DNA of 5,178 bases from Pseudomonadota bacterium (GTDB lineage: Bacteria; Pseudomonadota; Alphaproteobacteria; Sphingomonadales; Sphingomonadaceae). The stretch is from positions 1-5,178 of the forward strand of contig JAFAEG010000115.1 in NCBI GenBank assembly GCA_023424095.1. The letters are read 5' to 3'. The notes below the pieces were generated by a model. That model ran no database searches and had not been told where the DNA came from. It saw only the letters and a program-made list of their open reading frames with translations. A program made the position numbers and the translations under genes. This document shows, in pieces, positions 1 to 4,333 of this stretch (the first letter of the stretch is position 1; each line of letters starts with the position of its first letter).

Positions 1-36
1 CCCGCCGGCCCGCCCCCCCCCGGCGCCGCCCCCCCC
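1..36. other. G/C-only, C-rich low-quality edge sequence
   Basis: All 36 bases are C or G (28 C, 8 G), with a run of nine C and a run of eight C. Read in the ccoI frame they give a Pro/Ala/Gly string where the family normally has the conserved helix just after the CPC motif, usually with a V-P-A-V-Q core. The frame stays open and the family match resumes at once at base 37. This looks like base-calling or assembly damage at a contig end rather than real divergence. Confidence 0.7.
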
Positions 37-960
37 ACGCTGATGCGCCGGGGCGTGCTGGTGAAGGACGGCTCGGCGCTGGAACGGCTGGCCGAGGTCG
101 ACACCGCCTTGTTCGACAAGACCGGCACTTTGACCTTGGGCCGGCCGGAACCGGTCGATCTGCGCTTCCTGCCCGCCGCCCGTCAGCCGATCGTGCTGGC
201 CCTCGCCCAGCACAGCAATCATCCGCTCAGCAGGGCGCTGCGCCAGGCCCTCGAGGCGATGGGCGTCACCGCCGCCGCTATCGACAATGTCGCCGAAGAG
301 CCCGGCTTCGGGCTGCGGGCGACATGGGAAAACCGGGCCGTCTCGCTCGGCCGTCCGGACCGCGCGGCCGAACAGATGGCCGTCGCTTTCTCGATCGAGG
401 GCGAAGCGCCGTCGCTGCTCCATTTCGACGACGCGCTCCGCCCCGGCGCCAAGGAGACGATCCGCGCCCTCGACGATCTGCAGGTCTCCGCCGCAATCGC
501 CAGCGGCGACGGCGCCGCCGGTGTCGCCAAGGTCGCGCGGGCGCTGCGCCTGACCGCCTTTTCCAGCATGACCCCACAGGACAAGCTGGACGCGATCGGC
601 CGCCTTGAAGCCTCCGGCCACAAGGTGCTGATGGTCGGCGACGGGATCAATGACGGCCCGGCGCTCGCCGCCGGCCACGCCTCGATGGCCCCCGCCTCGG
701 CGAGCGATGTCGGCCAGAGCGCGGCCGATGCGGTCTTCCTCGGCGACAGCCTCGCCCCCGTCGCGACCGCGGTGAAGGTCGCGCGGCGGACGGTCCGCGT
801 CGTGCGACAGAATTTCGCGATCGCAATCGGCTATAACGCGCTCGCCATCCCGCTCGCGCTGGCCGGGCTGGTGACGCCTTTGGTGGCCGCGCTGGCCATG
901 TCGGGCTCCTCGATCATTGTCGTCGCCAACGCGCTTCGGCTCAGGGGCGCGGCGCGATGA
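1..960 (+). CDS. ccoI: Copper-translocating P1B-type ATPase CcoI/FixI, C-terminal part (5' end outside window)
   Basis: This is an inner-membrane Cu+ ATPase of the CcoI/FixI type, known to be needed for copper supply to the cbb3 oxidase. Counting from the ATG at 43, the phosphorylation motif DKTGTLT has its Asp at residue 25 (115-117). The nucleotide-binding SNHP motif has His60-Pro61, and the hinge motif GDGINDGP spans residues 199-206. Two hydrophobic segments close the protein (about residues 258-275 and 280-300), the second carrying the MSGSS signature seen in CPx-type pumps. The metal-binding N-terminus, early membrane helices and CPC motif lie upstream of the window. The ATG at 43 is internal: in this family the sequence RRGVLVK-G-ALE follows directly on the CPC helix, so the frame should continue to base 1, although the first 36 bases look corrupted. 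The ccoI assignment over generic copA rests on the directly overlapping ccoS and hemN. The stop TGA overlaps the ccoS start as ATGA. Confidence 0.93.
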   Translation, partial: PAGPPPPGAAPPTLMRRGVLVKDGSALERLAEVDTALFDKTGTLTLGRPEPVDLRFLPAARQPIVLALAQHSNHPLSRALRQALEAMGVTAAAIDNVAEEPGFGLRATWENRAVSLGRPDRAAEQMAVAFSIEGEAPSLLHFDDALRPGAKETIRALDDLQVSAAIASGDGAAGVAKVARALRLTAFSSMTPQDKLDAIGRLEASGHKVLMVGDGINDGPALAAGHASMAPASASDVGQSAADAVFLGDSLAPVATAVKVARRTVRVVRQNFAIAIGYNALAIPLALAGLVTPLVAALAMSGSSIIVVANALRLRGAAR

Positions 961-1103
961 CCGGTTTGCTCGTCCTGATCCCGATCGCGCTCGGCCTCGG
1001 CCTCACCGGCCTGGCGGCCTTCTTCTGGGCGATGAAGGCGGGCCAGTTCGAGGATATGGACGGCGCCGCTTTGCGCATCCTGATCGACGAGGAACAGGAA
1101 TGA
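957..1103 (+). CDS. ccoS: cbb3-type cytochrome oxidase assembly protein CcoS
   Basis: This 48-residue membrane protein is required for maturation of the cbb3 oxidase and is normally encoded directly after ccoI. It has one N-terminal transmembrane segment (about residues 3-23, LLVLIPIALGLGLTGLAAFF). The family signature follows: FFWA, then K-GQFEDMDG, then ALRILIDEE, corresponding to the usual FFWAV-SGQF-D-D/P-AL-ML-D pattern. The length is typical (about 50 residues). It starts with the A of an ATGA overlap with the ccoI stop, and its own TGA overlaps the hemN ATG in the same way, so all three genes are probably translationally coupled on one mRNA. A weak AGGGG at 943-947 sits 9 bases before the start. 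Confidence 0.92.
   Translation: MTGLLVLIPIALGLGLTGLAAFFWAMKAGQFEDMDGAALRILIDEEQE
1089..1094 (+). promoter_or_regulatory. Shine-Dalgarno fixing the hemN start
   Basis: GAGGAA lies 5 bases before the ATG at 1100, inside the last codons of ccoS. It supports the 1100 start over the longer open frame reaching back to 917, whose extra residues would be a shadow of ccoI and ccoS and do not resemble HemN. Confidence 0.75.
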
Positions 1104-2407
1104 GCTGGGCCTATCATCCGGCGCTGCTGGCGCGGCCGGTGCCGCGTTACACCAGCTACCCGACCGCCGCCGATTTCCACGAAGGCGTCGGCGAGGCGGA
1201 GCTGGCGACGGCGCTTGGCGCGATCGCGCCCGACCAGCCGGTCTCGCTCTATCTGCACATCCCGTTTTGCGACCGGATCTGCTGGTATTGCGGCTGCAAC
1301 ACGGCGGCGGCGAACAAGGTGGACCGGCTCGCCGCCTGCCTCGCCGCGATCCACAGCGAGATCGATCTCGTCGCCGATCGTCTGCCCGCCCGCCTCAGCA
1401 TTTCCCAGATCGCCTTCGGCGGCGGCAGCCCGAACGTCATCAGCGGCGCGCAATTCACCGCCCTGATCGACCATCTGAACAACCGCTTCGCCACCAGCGG
1501 TGCAACGCTGTCGGTCGAGGTCGATCCGCGGTCGCTGGCGGAGGATTTCGTCGCCGCCATGGCCAATGCCAAGGTCCAGCGCGCGAGCCTTGGCGTGCAG
1601 ACCTTCAGCGACGCGATCCAGCGGCGCATCGGCCGGGTGCAGCCGCTCGCCCAGATCAGCCGCGCCGTCGCCATGCTCCGCGCGGCCGGGATCAGCTCGC
1701 TGAACTTCGACCTGATGTACGGCCTGCCCGGCCAGACCATGGCCGATCTGCAGGCCACCCTCGCCCAGGCCGTGGCGCAGGGGCCTGAGCGCATCGCCTT
1801 GTTCGGTTACGCCCATGTGCCGCACCTCATTCCCCGGCAGCGCCGCATCGACGCGACCGCTTTGCCCGGGGCCGAACTGCGCTTCGACATGGCCGCGGCC
1901 GGTTACGAATATCTCGTCGAGGCGGGGTATCAGCCGGTCGGCTTCGATCATTTCGCTCTGCCCGGCGATCCGCTCGCGAAGGCCACCCGCGACGGCACGC
2001 TGCGGCGCAATTTCCAGGGCTTCACCGACGATCAGGCCCGCAATTTGATCGGCTTCGGGCCCAGCGCGATCAGCAGCTTCCCGGACCTGCTGGTGCAAAA
2101 TGCCAAGAATAGCGGCCAGCACCGCCTGCTGACCGGCGCCGGCCGCCTCCCGGCCGAACGCGGCCTGGTTCGCACGGCGGAGGACCAGCGCCGGGGTCGC
2201 ATCGTCGAGTCCTTGTTGTGCGCGAGCGAGGCCAGGACCGGCGCCTTGCCCGACGCGCTGGCGCCGTTCGCGGCCCAGGGGCTGATCGCCTATGACGGGA
2301 GCCGGCTGAGCCTGCTCCCGGGCGCCCTGCCTTATGCCCGAAGCATCGCCGCCACCTTCGACGGGCGGCTTGCCGACAAGAGCCAGCGTTTCAGTGCCGC
2401 CGTTTAG
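1100..2407 (+). CDS. hemN: Oxygen-independent coproporphyrinogen III oxidase HemN
   Basis: This cytoplasmic radical-SAM enzyme converts coproporphyrinogen III to protoporphyrinogen IX without oxygen, in heme biosynthesis. The iron-sulfur motif is YLHIPFCDRICWYCGC: Cys57, Cys61 and Cys64 are the CxxxCxxC ligands, and Cys66 is the extra cysteine typical of true HemN as opposed to HemW-like proteins. Further family landmarks are FGGGSPN (107-112), SVEVDPRSL (138-146), ASLGVQTFSD (162-171), FDLMYGLPGQT (203-213), ALFGYAHVP (233-241), then GFDHFALP and RNFQGFTDD. The end, KSQRFSAAV, resembles the usual terminus. At 435 residues it is slightly shorter than E. coli HemN (457), with the difference in the C-terminal domain. 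It is the last recognised gene of the cco maturation run. The coupling makes sense because cbb3 is a low-oxygen heme enzyme. No FNR-type box is visible inside the window, so control probably comes from upstream. Confidence 0.96.
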   Translation: MSWAYHPALLARPVPRYTSYPTAADFHEGVGEAELATALGAIAPDQPVSLYLHIPFCDRICWYCGCNTAAANKVDRLAACLAAIHSEIDLVADRLPARLSISQIAFGGGSPNVISGAQFTALIDHLNNRFATSGATLSVEVDPRSLAEDFVAAMANAKVQRASLGVQTFSDAIQRRIGRVQPLAQISRAVAMLRAAGISSLNFDLMYGLPGQTMADLQATLAQAVAQGPERIALFGYAHVPHLIPRQRRIDATALPGAELRFDMAAAGYEYLVEAGYQPVGFDHFALPGDPLAKATRDGTLRRNFQGFTDDQARNLIGFGPSAISSFPDLLVQNAKNSGQHRLLTGAGRLPAERGLVRTAEDQRRGRIVESLLCASEARTGALPDALAPFAAQGLIAYDGSRLSLLPGALPYARSIAATFDGRLADKSQRFSAAV

Positions 2408-2651
2408 CCCGATTGCGGCGCTCTGCGGCCTGGCCTGCCTGGCGACCCAGCAAGGCGCCGATTTCGCCCCGAAGGTGCTGATCCTCCACGTCGCCTTGTG
2501 CGACGGCGGCTCGCTCGTCCGCCTGATCCCGCTCGAACCGCAACCCGGCGACGACGACCCGCGCCCCGCGAGCAGCAGCTGCCACGCCTCCTTTAGCGCC
2601 ACCCGGGAGTTGCGCCTCGCGGCCAATCCCCGCCGCAGCGCCCACGCGTGA
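2394..2651 (+). CDS. Small protein of unknown function, overlapping the hemN end
   Basis: I do not recognise the family. The coding claim rests on codon use: from 2409 to 2648 the frame has 73 of 80 codons ending in G or C (91%), as in the flanking genes, while the other two + frames hit stops or lack this bias. The GTG at 2394 gives 85 residues and a 14-base overlap with hemN. An in-frame TTG at 2370 and an ATG at 2334 are alternatives, but they run deeper into hemN. The Shine-Dalgarno is weak (AAGAG at 2378-2382). The protein starts with a short hydrophobic stretch (residues 7-17), so a secreted or lipid-linked form is possible but not clear. It then has LCDGGSLVRLIPL (35-47), an acidic linker GDDDP, a lone CHA (63-65) and an Arg-rich tail. 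Cysteines are at 11, 15, 36 and 63. Position suggests co-transcription with hemN; function is unknown. Confidence 0.62.
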   Translation: MPPFSPIAALCGLACLATQQGADFAPKVLILHVALCDGGSLVRLIPLEPQPGDDDPRPASSSCHASFSATRELRLAANPRRSAHA

Positions 2652-2729
2652 AATACGATCAGGAACCAGCCTGAACGCCGACGCTCTCGGAACCGCCCAG
2701 CCTATCTGTTTGACGAACGTCTTTCTGTT

Positions 2730-2756
2730 TCGACCATATCTGCTTTGATTGGTCGA
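2730..2756. repeat. Interrupted inverted repeat, possible operator or stem-loop
   Basis: TCGACCA (2730-2736) is matched perfectly by TGGTCGA (2750-2756). Inside it, ATC (2738-2740) pairs with GAT (2747-2749), so the whole can form a 10-pair stem with one bulged T at 2737 and a 6-base loop. The arm centres are 20 bases apart, about two helical turns, which also suits a dimeric DNA-binding protein. No T-run follows on either strand, which argues against a standard terminator. Confidence 0.5.
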
Positions 2757-2790
2757 CTCTGATTTCAGACGATTGCGTTTCGCTGCGCAT

Positions 2791-2796
2791 TTGACA
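2791..2796 (+). promoter_or_regulatory. Perfect -35-like TTGACA, isolated
   Basis: This is a consensus -35 hexamer located 59 bases before the marR start codon. At 16-18 bases downstream only GC-rich sequence is found (2813-2820), so no -10 partner is evident. It may be half of an atypical promoter whose spacer contains the TTAG dyad, or it may be chance. Confidence 0.3.
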
Positions 2797-2801
2797 ATAC
2801 A

Positions 2802-2813
2802 TTAGCGAACTAA
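2802..2813. promoter_or_regulatory. TTAG-N4-CTAA dyad, candidate MarR-type operator
   Basis: TTAG (2802-2805) and CTAA (2810-2813) are perfect inverted arms around CGAA. The site lies 42 bases before the start codon of a MarR-family gene and right behind a TTGACA. MarR-type dimers bind short AT-rich palindromes near their own promoters and often repress themselves. Autoregulation is therefore a reasonable inference here, but it is not shown by the sequence. Confidence 0.45.
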
Positions 2814-2835
2814 CGCGGCCCCGGGCCGGCCGCGT
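2813..2835 (+). repeat. GC-rich hairpin in the probable marR leader
   Basis: ACGCGGCC (2813-2820) is the perfect reverse complement of GGCCGCGT (2828-2835), with a 7-base loop. It starts at the last base of the TTAG-N4-CTAA dyad and ends 8 bases before the Shine-Dalgarno. If transcribed it would be a very stable stem close to the ribosome site and could dampen translation. Such stems also arise by chance in GC-rich DNA. Confidence 0.4.
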
Positions 2836-2843
2836 CGGGGGGC

Positions 2844-2849
2844 GAGGAA
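2844..2849 (+). promoter_or_regulatory. Shine-Dalgarno fixing the marR GTG start
   Basis: GAGGAA ends 6 bases before the GTG at 2856. This good spacing favours the GTG over the in-frame ATG at 2898, which would shorten the protein by 14 residues. Confidence 0.7.
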
Positions 2850-2855
2850 GTTTCC

Positions 2856-3416
2856 GTGGGCATTACGAAGACGAAGGACAGTGTCCAGTACCAGCCGATG
2901 ACTGCGTCGACCGAGCGGCGGATGAAGAAGGCGGTGAAGTCCGGGGAGTTCCGAATCGGCTTCCTGGTGCATGACGTGTCCCGGCTGCGGCGCACCGTGG
3001 TCGACAAGGCGCTGAGCCCGAGCGGCGTGACCCGCTCGCAATGGTGGGTGCTCGCCAACCTTTCGAGCCAGAATGGCGAGGGGATGATGCAGACCGAACT
3101 CGCCCGCGTCCTCGACATCGGCAAGGTCGCGCTCGGCGGGCTGATCGATCGGCTGGAGGCCAATGGCTATGTCATGCGCAAGGCCGATCCCGTCGACCGC
3201 CGCGCCAAGCGGATCGAGCTGACCGAATGTGGCGCCGCTTTGCTCGCCGACATTCAGGATCAGGCCTCGCGCCTCAATCGCGAAATGGTGAAAGATCTCA
3301 GCGCCGAGGAGATCGCGTTGACCGAGGACATTCTGCACCGGATGAAGGTGCGGCTGATCGAGATGGACAAGGAGATGCGCCGGACCGGACCGCCAAATCA
3401 GGACAGCAGCGACTAG
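2856..3416 (+). CDS. MarR-family winged-helix transcriptional regulator
   Basis: This is a 186-residue DNA-binding regulator with a full MarR domain. A dimerisation helix runs over about residues 31-50 (EFRIGFLVHDVSRLRRTVVD). Next come the TRSQWWVLANL helix (59-69), the helix-turn-helix with LARVLDIGK (82-90), and the recognition helix VALGGLIDRLEANGYVMR (91-108). The wing is RKADPVDRRAKRIELT (108-123), with the DxxDRRxKxIxLT pattern diagnostic of the family. C-terminal helices (124-172) complete the dimer interface. The first roughly 30 residues are a basic extension beyond the core, and the total is longer than the usual 140-160. I see no cysteine positioned like the redox sensor of OhrR proteins, so the signal is unknown. 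The gene stands alone on this strand with its own leader, and candidate autoregulation is discussed under the dyad at 2802. It ends in a CTAG shared with the convergent acyltransferase gene, so the two transcripts overlap at their ends. Confidence 0.93.
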   Translation: MGITKTKDSVQYQPMTASTERRMKKAVKSGEFRIGFLVHDVSRLRRTVVDKALSPSGVTRSQWWVLANLSSQNGEGMMQTELARVLDIGKVALGGLIDRLEANGYVMRKADPVDRRAKRIELTECGAALLADIQDQASRLNREMVKDLSAEEIALTEDILHRMKVRLIEMDKEMRRTGPPNQDSSD

Positions 3417-4333
3417 CTTTCGCGCAGCGCCGCCGCGAGCGTTTCCGGCTCTTTCAGGAACATGTCGTGCCCCCAGGGCGAGGGCGACAAATGCAGCGCG
3501 ACCGGTCCAGCCAGCCGCTCGGCCAAAGCGCGCATCTGTTCCGGCGGCACGAGCAGATCGGTGGTCGCGCCGATCAGGGTCGCCGGGGTCGAGATCGCCG
3601 CCGGATCGCAGCGATGCCGGTCGATGGAGCCGGACAGGCTGAGGAACCGCCCCGGCGACATGACCGAGCGATAGGCCTCGCCCCGCGCCCGCAGATAGGC
3701 GCCGGGGGCGGAGCAGGTCAGCGGGTCGGCGCCGTCGATCCCGCCGGCGAAGCGCCCGGCAAATTCCTCGCGCGAACGATAGCTGGTCATCGCCATGCCG
3801 CGCGCGATGGCGAGCGCCTCGTCGCCCCTGCCCTGCTCCAGGCCGAGCCGCACCACCCGCCGCTGCAGCTCGCGCCCGGCGGTCGAATAAGGATGCGGCG
3901 AGGCGTCGGCGGACACGATCGCCAGCCGCTCGACCCGCGCCGGAAAATGTTCGGCGAAGGCCAGAGCGACCATCCCGCCATAGGAAGCCCCTATCACCAG
4001 GGCCGCGCGCCCGATCCCGAATGCGTCGAGCGCCGCCGCCAGAACCCGCGCCTGATCGACGGTCGATGGCGCGCGCCGGCCATCCTCGTCGGCGGCGAAT
4101 TCGAAGCCCAGCACGCGGTGCGTCGCCGGGTCGATCGCCCGGCCCCGCCCGGCAAGGCCGCTCCACCAACCCGGCGAACCGTCGCCGCGCAGGCAGGGAA
4201 ATCGGTCGCCGGAAATGCCGCCCATCATCGCCACGACCGGCGCACCGTCGGCGCCGCACAAAGTCGCCCGCCCCTCGCCGCCGCAGCTTTCCAGCCCGGC
4301 GGGCAGCGCGAAATTCGTTTCAGACAGCGGCAA
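3413..4333 (-). CDS. metX: MetX-type homoserine O-acyltransferase (alpha/beta hydrolase fold)
   Basis: This probably transfers an acyl group (succinyl or acetyl) to homoserine in methionine synthesis. The protein has 306 residues with an alpha/beta-hydrolase layout: MMGGISGDR (36-44, oxyanion side), then GWWSGLAGRGRAID (55-68), which resembles the GWW-x-x-x-GPG-AID element of MetX. The nucleophile elbow is GASYGGMVAL with Ser117. The likely acid is Asp259 in TDLLVPPEQM and the likely base is His289 in GHDMFL. It is shorter than classical MetX (about 340-380) and has GASYGG rather than GGSMGG, as in the short MetX-like forms I associate with xanthomonads and sphingomonads. Acyl donor choice cannot be read from this. 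The start is TTG, set by a GGAG 7 bases upstream, and it overlaps the preceding cystathionine gamma-synthase gene by 14 bases, which indicates coupling. A generic hydrolase is the alternative, but the pairing argues against it. Confidence 0.8.
   Translation of the reverse strand: MPLSETNFALPAGLESCGGEGRATLCGADGAPVVAMMGGISGDRFPCLRGDGSPGWWSGLAGRGRAIDPATHRVLGFEFAADEDGRRAPSTVDQARVLAAALDAFGIGRAALVIGASYGGMVALAFAEHFPARVERLAIVSADASPHPYSTAGRELQRRVVRLGLEQGRGDEALAIARGMAMTSYRSREEFAGRFAGGIDGADPLTCSAPGAYLRARGEAYRSVMSPGRFLSLSGSIDRHRCDPAAISTPATLIGATTDLLVPPEQMRALAERLAGPVALHLSPSPWGHDMFLKEPETLAAALRES

Larger units (their letters stand above)
2652..2855. other. Intergenic control region between the hemN unit and the marR gene
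   Basis: These 204 bases are clearly richer in A/T than the flanking genes, especially 2700-2813, and no reading frame with coding bias is seen. The region holds the dyads, the TTGACA and the hairpin listed separately. A TTGATT (2745-2750) followed 17 bases later by GACGAT (2768-2773) is one weak promoter candidate for the downstream regulator. A short TCAGG/CCTGA stem at 2659-2674 has no following T-run, so no convincing factor-independent terminator is seen for the hemN unit. Confidence 0.6.

Noticed and set aside
917..1099. 61-residue N-terminal extension of hemN
   Set aside because: It overlaps ccoI and ccoS and has no HemN similarity. The ATG at 1100 has a GAGGAA site and the ATGA overlap.
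941..2626. 561-residue open frame on the minus strand, opposite ccoS, hemN and the small gene
   Set aside because: It is an antisense shadow typical of GC-rich DNA. The + strand frames carry family motifs and third-position G/C bias, and this one shows neither.
2659..2674. TCAGG/CCTGA hairpin just after the small gene as a terminator
   Set aside because: The stem has only 5 pairs and no T-run follows.
2710..2740. TTGACG with CATATC-like -10 as a marR promoter
   Set aside because: The spacing to the best -10 match is 18-19 bases and the match is poor. It is not strong enough to call.
2745..2765. TTGAT as half of an FNR box
   Set aside because: No matching ATCAA half lies at the required distance.
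2802..4259. 485-residue open frame on the minus strand across marR and metX
   Set aside because: It would cross the marR control region and is out of frame with metX. Its composition is low-complexity Arg/Ala/Gly.
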